From contig CAICTM010000143.1 of the NCBI GenBank assembly GCA_903772945.1, positions 1 through 64,000 of the forward strand: DNA of 64,000 nucleotides. Reading direction: 5' to 3'. The stretch's first letter is position 1, and the number at the start of each line of letters is the position of its first letter. This document shows positions 1-10,458 of this stretch, piece after piece. The notes beneath the pieces were generated by a model. It was not told the origin of the DNA. It searched no databases and saw nothing but the letters and a program-made list of their open reading frames with translations. The position numbers were made by a program, and so were the translations under genes. This DNA is from Seminavis robusta (taxonomy: Eukaryota; Bacillariophyta; Bacillariophyceae; Naviculales; Naviculaceae).

Positions 1-905
1 CGCTCAAAGAGGTCAACAAGCGCTGGCAGCCATTGCCACGTCCTTCCACATGGCTCAGCGAACCTCTCCCACCTACCTCGACCAGGGAAGAGCAATCTAC
101 TGGCCAGCTCTACACCAACAAGTAGAATCCTACCGCCGTCAGATCCTCCACCACAACCCAAACTGGCAGTCCCAATGTCAGTCCCTCATCACATTGTTCT
201 TGCTGGCCTCCACAGCCCCATTCCCAAAGATCGCGCTGAAGGGAGACCTAATATGCATTGCCGCTTACTACCTTCTTCGCAGTGGCGAATACAACTACAC
301 TCCTCCCAAGCAACAACGTCGCACCCAGCGTTTTCGGGTTAAAGACATCATTTTAGCCGAGCAGACCAATCTCTTATACCAACACTGCCACCCCTACACA
401 TCCTTCTCACAGCTGAATATCCAACCCTCAGGATCACCAACCAGAAATGACGAGTCAATGATCAATCACCAATGCACCCACACGGACTTACAAGCCCTGT
501 TCAAAGCTCTTTAGCACGACGGGCTTGCACACATTATGAACACACAACATATGAACCAGCCATTAGTACCTACTTTACTTCCAGATCGATCGCCCAAGCA
601 AATCCGACTCGCGACATTAAACAACCCATCAATCAGCAGTCACCCATTCAATCTCACACAATACGGGATTTACCCAGACATGTCAGCAGCCTTATCTCTA
701 CGGCTGGAGGGGCCATGGCAATGAAACTCAATGGTGCAGATGAAATCACCATCATGAAACAAGGCGATGGACCTCAGAACTTTCCTCCAGTACATTCACG
801 AACAAATTCGAGCCCTAACCAACGGCTGGCAACACGCATGCACGACATATTCATTCACAAACATGACCCACACATCATTCACCCACATCTAACAACACAC
901 CATTG
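1..905 (+). mobile_element. Fossil of a tyrosine-recombinase transposon, cut by the window edge
   Basis: The stretch codes for pieces of a phage-integrase-like tyrosine recombinase of the kind found in algal and oomycete transposable elements. A central part carries the LLRSGEY block followed by a run ending in RFRVKDI; a later part carries the block around NGADEITIMKQG that lies near the C-terminal catalytic end of such enzymes. Crypton-type DNA elements and DIRS-type retroelements both use this enzyme class, and I cannot tell them apart here. The copy is broken, with at least one or two breaks, and its left part is outside the window. It looks old and non-functional. Confidence 0.6.
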
Positions 906-1115
906 AGACTAGTCTTAACTAATAGATTGTCTCTTATTTCACATCTCCAAACTAATAACCAAAACACTCTTCAACACCCATCCTACATCGGTGACTTGAA
1001 CTAGCCGGGCCTTTCATGGCACGAACGCCCACTACGTTCATCACCTCATACAACATACACACATGGACCATCCACTTCATCAGCCCATAACATCTCAAAT
1101 GGGCTGACTACACAA

Positions 1116-1388
1116 ATGGAGGTTCTATGGATCAAAAGCTTATGCAAATTGATCCACTCCAAGTGAGCTTTAGAGCAATAACACTAGTAATGCTGCTTCA
1201 AAGCCCAACTTGGTGTGCCTTCTAGCTCTAGCACCATAGGCACAGTCACAGGCCAGTCCACATGAGCTGATGTTGTAGGTCACTGAAAGTAGCTCTCGAG
1301 TAGCCCACAAGATATCGATTCAAGAACTTATCGCGTGAAGATCTCACAGTCTACCTGTATGGACGAAACGTGTGCCCGAGATACAGGT
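1116..1388. repeat. Direct repeat, first copy (273 bp)
   Basis: Matches 1537-1809 at an offset of exactly 421 bp, with a single mismatch noticed by eye (C/G near 1247). The copy ends in a perfect 10-bp inverted repeat, CTACCTGTAT and ATACAGGTAG. It could be a recent tandem duplication of a promoter, or the terminal repeats of a very short element with a 148-bp interior. Near-identity means it is young. Confidence 0.9.
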
Positions 1389-1389
1389 A
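1342..1389 (+). promoter_or_regulatory. Shared leader motif, duplicated upstream copy
   Basis: This is the first-copy instance of the motif described at 1763-1810. No gene follows it directly, so it is probably a by-product of the 273-bp duplication. Confidence 0.4.
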
Positions 1390-1536
1390 GACGTAGTGAA
1401 GCTTCGCGCGAAAAGGGCGCATGCACCTCTGCAGCCCCGATTCCTCACTTTTGTTCTTTTCTTGGATCAATCGATCTTCGTGAAGAAGCAGCCCACTTAC
1501 CCACCCTCTACCTATTGTAAATTGATTGCTCCTTAG

Positions 1537-1809
1537 ATGGAGGTTCTATGGATCAAAAGCTTATGCAAATTGATCCACTCCAAGTGAGCTTTAGAGCAAT
1601 AACACTAGTAATGCTGCTTCAAAGCCCAACTTGGTGTGCCTTCTAGCTCTAGCACCATAGGCACAGTCACAGGCGAGTCCACATGAGCTGATGTTGTAGG
1701 TCACTGAAAGTAGCTCTCGAGTAGCCCACAAGATATCGATTCAAGAACTTATCGCGTGAAGATCTCACAGTCTACCTGTATGGACGAAACGTGTGCCCGA
1801 GATACAGGT
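1537..1809. repeat. Direct repeat, second copy (273 bp)
   Basis: Partner of 1116-1388. The spacer (1389-1536) and the flank after the second copy are unrelated, so the duplicated unit is sharply bounded. The second copy sits directly upstream of the four-helix membrane protein gene and so may hold its promoter. Confidence 0.9.
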
Positions 1810-1810
1810 G
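1763..1810 (+). promoter_or_regulatory. Leader motif shared with the LRR gene upstream region
   Basis: A core with ACGAAACGTGTGCCCGAG, preceded by CTCACAGTC and followed by ACAGGT, matches the segment 58657-58603 on the opposite strand. There the core reads ACGAAACGAGTGCCCGAG with the same flanking words in the same order. Both end about 120 bp before the chosen ATG (1933 here). A core promoter, 5' UTR structure or protein-binding site is possible; the function is unknown. Confidence 0.45.
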
Positions 1811-1932
1811 GGGGCTCGGAACCGAACTCTCTTGTCTACTGTCTGTTCATCCATTCCCAACCCGATGTACTGTAGTGCGTCTAGCCAGCTAGTTGCGAGA
1901 CAAGATCAGGAAGACGTGCAGTATACTTGCGA

Positions 1933-3030
1933 ATGATGAGGGACATTGGGCAGGAAAATCGAGGGGCTGGTATCCTGACGCGACGATCGAGCGTTGCACA
2001 TAGGACCCACCAGCAGCCATCCATCCAACAAGTCCCAAACCACTACTACCCAATAGTTTCCACGAGCACTCCTGTTGTATCCGGCACGACTGGTATGGAG
2101 GATGATCCATATTTTGGAATGTGGATGTATCCGGAGCTCATGGACATTGTGGCCTTGGTGGCCGCCCTCTGTTTGGGTGTAGCATCCACGTCCTTGTCGG
2201 CGTTTTCGGCCGAAGAAATTGCTCCTGCCAACGAACGCTACCTGGCACAAAAAGAAAGTTCTACAGGGCCGTGGAGCAAAGGCAGTGCTCCCGTCTCGTT
2301 TGGGATCATGATATTTTGTGGACTGGCCACCTCGCTCAGCAGTCTTTGCTTGGTCTTGTCGGTGGGTGCCCGGTTCATGTTGACGTATATTGCCAACCTC
2401 GACAATGATTCCCCGGCACGAACATTTCTGCTGCAATGGGCCAACCCCATGTCGATTGTGGTCATGATCACATGGTACCTGGCTCTTGGATGTGCGGCTG
2501 GCTCCTTTTACTGGATTGGATGGGTTGTCTTCCCTCCCGAAATTGCCAGCAGTGCCACCATTGTGGCCTTTGGATATGTTTTTGTCATTGGAATTGCTCT
2601 TTTATTCTTTTTCTCCATTTATGTGGCGTGGAAATCCATCCGTCTCCACAAAAAGAAGAAACATGCCTCTAGTACACCACAAAGAATCCAGGAGACGCCA
2701 ATTCGAACCAACCAGCAGCAAATATTTGGCCATATTGTTGTGGAACAGGAGGTGGCACACCAAGTGACTAACCAATCCGCTTCATATTCATCTCAGAACA
2801 ATTTCAAGCAGTCCTGTTCCTTCACGGATGAAACTGTGGAGCTCGAGAGCAGTTGCAACAAAGATTCCCAGAGTCGCATGGAAGACCATACTGCATCATT
2901 AAAGACAAAGGAATATTCCGAGAAGGAGGCTATGGAAAAGATTCGGTTCCTCCGAGAGAAACTGCGAAATTTGGAAATGGACTTGTTGGAAAGTTCCAAG
3001 CCCTCTTCAACGAGTGTATTATCAATCTAG
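1933..3030 (+). CDS. Four-helix membrane protein with C-terminal coiled coil, unknown function
   Basis: A 365-residue single-exon gene. I chose the first in-frame ATG (1933), which is followed at once by a second ATG; an internal Met just before the first helix is an alternative start. After a polar N-terminus of about 60 residues there are four hydrophobic segments at roughly 70-92, 122-146, 170-194 and 203-228. A basic patch (Lys/His) follows the last helix, then a polar Gln/Ser-rich tail, and a short charged heptad-like segment near 335-355 suggests a coiled coil. The topology resembles tetraspanin-like or MARVEL-like proteins, but I see no diagnostic Cys motif. It follows the duplicated leader repeat. 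Function not recognised. Confidence 0.75.
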   Translation: MMRDIGQENRGAGILTRRSSVAHRTHQQPSIQQVPNHYYPIVSTSTPVVSGTTGMEDDPYFGMWMYPELMDIVALVAALCLGVASTSLSAFSAEEIAPANERYLAQKESSTGPWSKGSAPVSFGIMIFCGLATSLSSLCLVLSVGARFMLTYIANLDNDSPARTFLLQWANPMSIVVMITWYLALGCAAGSFYWIGWVVFPPEIASSATIVAFGYVFVIGIALLFFFSIYVAWKSIRLHKKKKHASSTPQRIQETPIRTNQQQIFGHIVVEQEVAHQVTNQSASYSSQNNFKQSCSFTDETVELESSCNKDSQSRMEDHTASLKTKEYSEKEAMEKIRFLREKLRNLEMDLLESSKPSSTSVLSI

Positions 3031-3595
3031 CTACTTTGGTTACGAGCGACGCAACGATGACCCACGGAAATCCACTGCCAATCCACAATTCGCTTCTTTT
3101 TTGCCGTTGCAAATTGCCTGATTCTTCATGGCAGATATCGATCTTGGCACTCGATCGTGCTGGAGCAACTGTCGGTGTGTGTGTATGGCATTCCTCCTTG
3201 TGGTTGCTCCCGTCACGTCAACTTTCCAAGTTTGATCGGATCCTACTTTGAGTTCCATTGACAATATTTGGTGCTTCCCTCATGTTTTGCATGATTATGG
3301 CCATGGACGATCCATCCGGAATGAACGACACAGCTACATATCGACGGACCGCGCATTGGATGTCCGCAGCCCCAAAACTTGGTCACGGCAAGTGAAGAAG
3401 CCTGAAGCTCGGACCAGATAGTACGTTCTGTTCTTCTATCACAAGCAAGTTTGCTTGACTTGACTAGTGTCTCCCCAGCATTCAGCGCGGGGTTTTTTCT
3501 TCCAATGTGTACGTAGGTTGTGCCTGGAGCACAAACCAACGCTCGATAGTTACTTCCCAATACTCATAAAAGTAGGCTAGGTGGTCTCCGTGTTA
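3031..3595. other. Intergenic, nothing seen
   Basis: This is downstream of the membrane protein gene. No coding potential, RNA gene or repeat is visible apart from the dispersed element that begins at 3596. Confidence 0.6.
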
Positions 3596-3727
3596 GTCCT
3601 CAATTTGTTGCCATGTTCCCACGGAACAGCTATTTCATAGCTAGCCCCACATTCCGCATATTCTTGGGGTAAGCCTGGCCCCTCCCCGGCTTCTAGACCA
3701 GTCGATATGTTCCCTACTCTCACACCC
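3596..3727 (-). repeat. Dispersed ~130-bp repeat, copy 1
   Basis: Reverse-orientation member of a family also seen at 21783, 42021, 42779, 52624 and 63337. Read on the minus strand it has the family order: a start resembling GGGTGTGAGAGTAGGGAAC, then a GGGCCAGGCTTA-like block, then an end near AAATTGAGGAC. It is the most diverged of the six. Confidence 0.6.
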
Positions 3728-3865
3728 TTCGCTCATGGGGTCCCATGGACGGGAAGCAAGTGAGGACAGAAGCCTCTATAGTCTACCAATTGACAGCCAT
3801 ACTGCCATTGATTGCATAAATTCTGACAGCTAGTTCCAGGTACCATTGCATTGACAAGAGCTGTG

Positions 3866-5455
3866 CAAATTGAAATTGTGAGAAATCCCGAAATTGGTAT
3901 TGTGAGAAGTCCAGAAAGCTACCAGTAGAATTGTGAGAAGTCGGAAAAAATATGAATTGTGAGAAATCAGAAAAAATTGTAATTGTGAGAAATGGGAAAA
4001 AATTGTAATTGTGAGGAATCGGAAAAAGTTGTAATTGTGAGGAATCAGGAAAAGTTGGAATTGTGAGAAGTCGGAAAAAATTAGAATTGTGAGAAGTCGG
4101 AAAAGATTGTAATTGTGAGGAATCAGAAAAAATTGGAATTGTGAGAAGTAGGAAAAAGTGTAATTGTGAGAAGTCAGAAAAATGGGAATTGTGAGAAATC
4201 GGAAAAAGTTGTAATTGTGAGAAGTCGGAAAAAATATGAATTGTGAGAAACCAGAAAAAATTGTAATTGTGAGGAATCGGAAAAAATTGTAATTGTGAGG
4301 AATCGGAAAAAGTTGTAATTGTGAGAACTCGGAAAAAGTTGTAATTGTGAGAAGTCGGAAAAAATTAGAATGTGAGAAGTCGGAAAAAATTGTAATTGTG
4401 AGGAATCAGAAAAAATTGAATTGTGAGAAGTAGGAAAAAGTTGTAATTGTGAGAAGTCAGAAAAATGGGAATTGTGAGAAATCGGAAAAAGTTGTAATTG
4501 TGAGAAGTCGGAAAAAATATCAATTGTGAGAAACCAGAAAAAATTGTAATTGTGAGAATAACGAAAAAATTGTAATTGTGAGAACTCGGAAAAAGTTGTA
4601 ATTGTGAGAATCAGAAAAAATTGGAATTGAGAATCGGAAAAAGTGTAATTGTGAGAAGTCGGAAAAAATTGAATTGTGAGAATCGGAAAAGTTGTAATTG
4701 TGAGGAATCGGAAAAAATTGAATTGTGAGAACTCGGAAAAAGTTGGAATTGTGAGAAATCAGAAAAAATTAGAATTGTGAGAAGTCGGAAAAAATTGTAA
4801 TTGTGAGGAATCGGAAAAAATATGAATTGTGAGAAATCAGAAAAAATTGTAATTGTGAGGAATCGGAAAAAATTGTAATTGTGAGAAGTCGGAAAAATAA
4901 GAATTGTGAGAAGTCAGAAAAAGTTGTAATTGTGAGGAATCGGAAGAAGCTGGAATTGTGAGAAGTTGGAAAAAGTTGGAATTGGAGAATCGGAAAAATT
5001 GTAATTTGAGAATCGGAAAAATTGTAATTGTGAGGAATCGGAAAAATTTGAATTGTGAGAAGTCGAAAAAAAAATGAATTGTGAGAAATAAGAAAAATTG
5101 TAATTGTGAGGAATCGGAAACAATTGTAATTGTGAGAAGTAGGAAAAAATAAGAATTGTTGAGAAGTCGGAAAAAGTTGTAATTGTGAGGAATCGGAAGA
5201 AGTTGGAATTGTGAGAAGTTGGAAAAAGTTGGAATTGTGAGAAGTCGGACAAATTGTAATTGTGAGGAATCGGAAAAATTTGAATTGTGAGAAGTCGGAA
5301 AAAATACGAATTGTGAGAAATCAGAAAAAATACGAATTGTGAGAAGACGGAAAAAATTGGAATTGTGAGAAGTCGGAAAAAATCGGAATTGTGAGAAGTC
5401 GGAAAAAGTTGTAATTGTGAGGAATCGAATCTTGAAAATTGAATTGTGAGGAATT
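3866..5455. repeat. AT-rich satellite, unit about 25 bp
   Basis: About 1.6 kb of imperfect tandem copies built on AATTGTGAGAAGTCGGAAAA followed by AATTGT or a variant. I estimate roughly 60 units from length and period. Units vary in two alternating forms (GAGGAATC and GAGAAGTC), suggesting a higher-order pattern. It ends about 200 bp before the metacaspase ATG, so it fills the place where that gene's upstream control region would lie. No gene is present inside; an open frame on the minus strand over the last third is a by-product of the repeat. Confidence 0.93.
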
Positions 5456-5662
5456 GGATCCCATTCATTCCCTCAAGACTGAAGGAGGTTCCGAGAAAGC
5501 AAGAAAGCAAGATCCACCAAGGCGACAAGAGCGACAAGTTAGCACGATTGTTGGCGACGACCTCTTCTTCTCCACTCGAGCAGCCAGCCAAATCCCATTA
5601 CAGACAACTATAACAAACCCAAGCAAAGGACCCACACCAAGACACAAGAGATTTGAAAGACA

Positions 5663-7711
5663 ATGGCGAACAATAATTCGGAGTTCAAAGTGCCCTCCCT
5701 GTTCGCAGGCCCAACGACTACCACCACCAACAACCAAACGAACAGGACGGCGTATCCGCCAACGACTTCAGCTACTGCAGCTACTTACACGCCCTCGACA
5801 ACAGCCAGTGGTTATACTCCTTCGGCAGCTGCAAGGGGGTACAATCCATCTGCAGCTGCAAACGGCCACACTCCGTCGGCAGCAGCCGTGGGATACCCTT
5901 CAGGCGGATCTTCTTCTAAATATACACCTTCACAGGCAGCAAGTGGCGGTTACAATGCTGCCGGATCCAAAAGCACATATGTTCCTTCTGCTGCTGCCAT
6001 GAGCTACACACCATCGGCTGCAGCCACAAACTATAGTTCAGCTGGTGCTGGTACAGGCCAGAATGGCGCAAGAAACACTACTACCGGTACTACTACGGGG
6101 TATGTTCCATCTGCTGCAGCCATGGGATATACTCCCTCCACTGCCGCCAATGGAGCAGGTAAGAGTGGTGGTACTAGCAACACTGGGGGATACGTTCCTT
6201 CTGCAGCAGCTATGAGCTACACCCCATCGGCTGCGGCTACGAGCTACACTCCATCGGCGAGCAGTGCAGGCCAGAATGGCGCTGGGGGGTATGTTCCTTC
6301 TGCTTCAGCTATGACATATACACCATCAACTGCTGCTATGAGCTACACTCCATCAGCTGCTGCCAGTGCCTCAGGTCAAAATGGGGGATATGTTCCGTCT
6401 GCTACAGCCATGAGCTACACTCCATCAGCAGCTGCGACAACCTACACTCCATCAGCTACAGCCATGAGCTACACTCCTTCAGCTCCTGCTAAAACCTACA
6501 CTCCATCAGCAACTGCTTCAAGTTACACTCCATCAACTGCCGCGATGGCCAGTGTTCCCTCGATATTCTCGGCTCCACCCCCAGCACCGCCTTCCAATCC
6601 ACCCAAACCCAACCACAGCGTGACTCAATCAGCTCCGTATGCACAGCTACCACCTCCGCAACAGCAACAGCCGCAGTACCAACAACCGCCACAGCAGTCC
6701 CATGCGCCACCACAGCATCAGCCACAACAACAACAACAACATCGACCAGAAGGCGTCATGAACGAACAGCAACGACTAGAGTTTGAGGCCAACCAACCAG
6801 AAGCGCTCAAGCACGCCGATATTTGGATGATCTCGGGATGCGAAGATCGACAAACCAGTGCCGATATTTCCAATGTCAATTCGTTCCAGCTCCCCGATCC
6901 TCACGGGCGTGCCGGTGGAGCATGCACAGCGGCGCTCCTCAATGTCCTCTACGAGAATGACAATCAGAATCGACAATACTCATTCATGGATGTCATGAAG
7001 AAGATGCGATCCATGATTAAAAGCAAGAAATTGACGCAAATTCCACAATTGTCTTCCACCCATCCCATTGACATGAATCGCAAGTTCGAAATGGTCCCCG
7101 AAGGCCTCACGGGGACACGACGCGCCGTCATTATTGGCATTAATTACACGGGACAACAGGGCGCGCTGCGGGGTTGTCACAACGATGCGTTTAATATGAA
7201 AAAGTACATTCAGCAGCGACATGGGTTTCAAGAACAGCACATGACATTGCTCATTGACGACGGCAATCACTCGAAACCTACCAAAGCCAATATTTTGGCA
7301 GCGTACAAACAAGTCGTGGCCGAGAGTCGTCCTGGCGATGCCATCTTTTTGCATTACAGTGGTCACGGTACCAAAGTCAAGGATTTGAATGGCGACGAAG
7401 CCGATGGATACGACGAAGCACTGGTGCCATTGGATTTCAAAAAAGCCGGTCAAATCATTGACGATGATCTCTACACGATTATCGTGGGAGGCTTGCCTCG
7501 TGGCGTGCATGTGGTGTCGGTAATGGATTGCTGTCATTCCGGTACCATTCTGGACTTGCCGTATATCTTCAAGGCGAATGGCGAATTCAGTCAAATGGAG
7601 ATTGATGAGGGCTACAATGAGAAGAAGGGTTTCTCCTTTTTTGGCGGCGACACGGGGAAAATGCTCGGTGCTGCTGTGGTCGGCGGCATACTTGGAGGAC
7701 TGCTTTTTTAG
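5663..7711 (+). CDS. Type III metacaspase with YTPS-repeat prodomain
   Basis: A 682-residue single-exon cysteine protease of clan CD (arginine/lysine-specific, calcium-dependent in studied members), tied in algae to stress responses and cell death. Residues about 25-295 are a low-complexity prodomain built from YTPSAAA-type units. A Pro/Gln-rich linker runs to about 375. Next comes a p10-like region (about 385-470, with ISGCEDRQTSAD and PQLSSTHPID blocks) placed before the p20 domain (about 485-640); this order defines type III. The p20 part carries the catalytic pair: His568 in HYSGHGT and Cys624 in DCCHSGT. The acidic block around DGYDEALVPLD fits substrate and calcium binding. The tail is Gly-rich and hydrophobic, ending GGILGGLLF, perhaps a membrane anchor. 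It is preceded by a large satellite and converges on BRX1. Confidence 0.93.
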   Translation: MANNNSEFKVPSLFAGPTTTTTNNQTNRTAYPPTTSATAATYTPSTTASGYTPSAAARGYNPSAAANGHTPSAAAVGYPSGGSSSKYTPSQAASGGYNAAGSKSTYVPSAAAMSYTPSAAATNYSSAGAGTGQNGARNTTTGTTTGYVPSAAAMGYTPSTAANGAGKSGGTSNTGGYVPSAAAMSYTPSAAATSYTPSASSAGQNGAGGYVPSASAMTYTPSTAAMSYTPSAAASASGQNGGYVPSATAMSYTPSAAATTYTPSATAMSYTPSAPAKTYTPSATASSYTPSTAAMASVPSIFSAPPPAPPSNPPKPNHSVTQSAPYAQLPPPQQQQPQYQQPPQQSHAPPQHQPQQQQQHRPEGVMNEQQRLEFEANQPEALKHADIWMISGCEDRQTSADISNVNSFQLPDPHGRAGGACTAALLNVLYENDNQNRQYSFMDVMKKMRSMIKSKKLTQIPQLSSTHPIDMNRKFEMVPEGLTGTRRAVIIGINYTGQQGALRGCHNDAFNMKKYIQQRHGFQEQHMTLLIDDGNHSKPTKANILAAYKQVVAESRPGDAIFLHYSGHGTKVKDLNGDEADGYDEALVPLDFKKAGQIIDDDLYTIIVGGLPRGVHVVSVMDCCHSGTILDLPYIFKANGEFSQMEIDEGYNEKKGFSFFGGDTGKMLGAAVVGGILGGLLF

Positions 7712-7854
7712 CTGGCAAAGTTGATGCTTCCGAAGGGTGCAACCGTAGAGTTAGGCGAACTTTTAGAAATCAATATTTAAATACAGCGTACTAGTATACA
7801 ACAGTAGGATTTAGTTGGTTTACTAGGATCTGTATCGATCGTCCCTGAATCTAT
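7712..7854. other. Short convergent spacer between metacaspase and BRX1
   Basis: Only 143 bp separates the two stop codons, so the 3' UTRs of the plus and minus genes probably overlap or nearly touch. Confidence 0.6.
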
Positions 7855-9128
7855 TCATCGAAACACAGAATCCAACGGATCTTCTGGCAACACCATTTCC
7901 TCCTGCCGCTGTTTGTGCTTCTTTTGTGCCTCTTTGCGTGCCACGTAGGATTGTCCCTTGAGTTTTCTCATTTCCGCACGGCTATTATTGGGCGAGACAA
8001 ATGCAGAATTTCGAAAGAGCGATTGTCCTCCAAAGGATCCATGAAAGATACAGACGGGGTTGAGGACAAAGCGTGGCCCAATTTCGACGAGGGATCCCTT
8101 GTCGTCTTGCTTGAGTTGTTGTGGATCGGGTTCCGTGATTTGGTAGTTTCGTACCCAAATCTGTACAAAGAAATAAGACAATGAAACAAAAAGCAAAAAG
8201 CAAAAGAAGAAGCATGATGAGTTACAAACAGTATGAAGGACGTGATACCAACAAAATTTTCTGTGCAAGTATGGTTGATCGTCTCATTCCATCGTAGTAT
8301 TATAATGTGATTGTTCTCATCCCGAAACTCTTGGAGTTTGGTCCGACATACGCTCATCGTTTCAAATCCTCGACGATCCTTTACTCTCATGAATGGATGG
8401 GTGTGTGTGCGTACCTTTTTATCGGCATAATAAAATGCCATGACCCGATCGACAAACGGTTTGGCTTTGGGATGACCTCTTGGAGTTCCAAAAATATCGA
8501 CAAACAATTCTCGCAACAACTTTAAATGTCCCAATCGCGTAAACGACTCATCAAATGACAGAACAGGTCGACTGCCCCGCATACAATTTCCCGTCAATTT
8601 CAATTCGTCCATGGTGTGAATATTGGACACGTGAAATTTGACCGACGGACCGGTACCCGTTTTTCCCATCCACAAATAGGCGTCTTGTCGTTTGCGACAT
8701 TCCAAAAACAAGACGCTGTTGCATTCGCGCATGGCGGCAATGTCCGTCATGGCACGACCAATGCCATCGGGGCCCGGATCCAATTTGGCTTCCTTCTTGT
8801 GATGCGGAATGCACGTGCGCAAATCTTCCAGTAAATGGCGGAATCGGGCCGTAATGCCACGAGAACATGAGATTAGACAGCGTTGTTTGTTGCGGTATTT
8901 ACCGTCACTTATAAAACTGGGAACGACAGGAGGAGATTCCGGTTCTTCTTCTTCTTCTTCTTCTTCACTGCTAACGGCACCTTCATCAGCTTGTTCCTCC
9001 TCTTCTGGTTCCTCGTTCTTCATTGCCTCCTCTTGGCTTGGAACATCTTCTTCTTCTGTCTCCTCTGTTTCCGCCTTGGGGCGCTTGCTTTTGACTTGCT
9101 TGTCTTTCTTCTTGTTCTTGCCCATCAT
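7855..9128 (-). CDS. BRX1: Ribosome biogenesis protein BRX1 (Brix domain)
   Basis: Nucleolar factor needed for maturation of the 60S ribosomal subunit. Two exons: 9128-8415 and 8160-7855, with a 254-bp GT-AG intron, phase 0; total 339 residues, close to the family norm. The start is the Met-Met-Gly-Lys-Asn site at 9128. A Lys-rich head and an acidic Glu/Ser stretch come first. The Brix domain follows, with blocks such as RCLISCSRGITARFRHLLED, RECNSVLFLECR and LTGNCMRGSRPVLSFD. The second exon supplies IWVRNYQI and LVEIGPRFVLNP, which are BRX1 hallmarks, then a basic tail. Reading through the intron would replace these hallmarks with unrelated sequence, which supports the splice. Confidence 0.95.
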
Positions 9129-10458
9129 GTGGATTTTTGTGTTGTGGCAGTGGATGGAGTTCAAAAATAAATGGAGTGAGAAAAAATAATGAAGCAAAGA
9201 AGATTTTGTTGGTTGGGTGGTGGAGGCAGGGATCGAGGTGTCAATCAATGCGCGAGGTGCGCGACACCCATTAGAGACAGAGATAAATAGATTTTGCGAA
9301 TTACATCATTAGAGATAGAAATAAGATGATCATCTGGCTCACCATGGATCTTATCTATGCCACACTGTTGCTTGGGTGGGTGCTGGAGGACAATCTCGCA
9401 GTTGACAGTGTGGTTGCACTGGAAACTGGAATGGAATACATCTACTAGACTAGCTAGTCTAGTCTACTCTTACGGTACAAAGAGCATGGCCTTTCCTTGC
9501 AATACATGGGTGTGGATGTTGTTCAATTTGTTGGACTTGCTTTAGATATTTGCATCATCATTCACAAGAAACGCTCTGTGTTTTTGCAGAGCCTATTAGC
9601 CAGGGCTTTTTTGTGCAAAGAACGCTTTTTGAGTCGGATGGCTGTGTGGGAGAATACAGACTTCCAATAGATAGATAGACTAGACTATCTTGCTGGGTCC
9701 GTTCCGCCAGCCACTGACTGCTGACAGGTGATGCAAGAAGTCCGATACGACAGTACAGTCGTACTGTATACTTTAGAAGTATGGTAGCCTGTAAACAAAG
9801 CCAAAGGCATCCGCTCTTTTGTTTTATGATGGTTAACAGTGATCAGGTACGGAGTAGACTACAGCGTGTGTGGTGTGGTGGAGTAGACGTTGCGACGTTG
9901 CATTTGTGGTGGTTGCAAGCTTCTTTTCCATGTTTGCAGCTTGAGTTTCGAGGTTTCGAGTGTCAACGATCAAACATCAAACCTTCTGATTGTGGTCAGT
10001 GGTCAATGGTGAAGCTGCCGTTTGGTGACAGCCTTTCTGCAGCACAAAGGCTTTGATGACTCCAAGCGAATCTCTTGGAGTCTTTGGACTCTCACAGATC
10101 CGAGATGATGAAGAACCTTATTAATATCTCCAAGCTCGGGTCCTACTCAAGATTACCGTACGAAATAGACTGTTACTGTGGCTACTTATCTATTTTTCTC
10201 TGGTAGTGGTACGGTACCGGTAAGAATTGTAAGACATACGACTCACTAAGTCCTGATGCGTTAATTCACTTAAAAATTGGATTGCCATAAGTGTGGCCAC
10301 GGTTGTAAGCTGAATGTGCACTTTCCAAAAGAGAAGTCTGGCTCCGCTCACAAACTGGCTGACACCAGCAAGAGCTGAGATATCCGATCCAAGTAAGGTG
10401 CCACACCACGATCACTCTCACTTTTTTTTGAGTTGTCTGACAACCCAATAACCCAATA
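9129..10458. other. Intergenic, nothing clear
   Basis: About 1.3 kb with no supported gene. It holds short AGATAGA/CTAGTCTA-type simple words near 9450 and 9670, and GTACGGTACCGGTA palindromes near 10208-10225. It must contain the promoters of BRX1 (leftward) and the class C receptor (rightward). Confidence 0.6.

Larger units (their letters stand above)
906..1932. other. Intergenic region with direct repeat pair and leader motif
   Basis: No credible gene. The first part (906-1115) is featureless. The remainder holds a 273-bp direct repeat pair with a 148-bp spacer, then about 120 bp of 5' leader before the membrane protein that starts at 1933. Confidence 0.6.

Noticed and set aside
1342-1389. 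Hammerhead ribozyme suggested by GGACGAAACG
   Set aside because: The conserved CTGATGA box is absent within stem distance upstream (the nearest look-alike is CTGATGT, about 90 bp away), so the core cannot form.
3866-5455. Lac-operator-like half sites (AATTGTGAG)
   Set aside because: A chance match of nine bases inside a eukaryotic AT-rich satellite; no repressor context.
4914-5591. Minus-strand open frame of 225 codons through the satellite
   Set aside because: It lacks a proper ATG at its start, reads only repeat-derived SHNS/LTI-type words, and the frame stays open merely because the AT-rich unit rarely makes stops on that strand.
8161-8414. Reading through the BRX1 intron
   Set aside because: The read-through frame gives unrelated sequence, while splicing restores the conserved IWVRNYQI block in phase 0.
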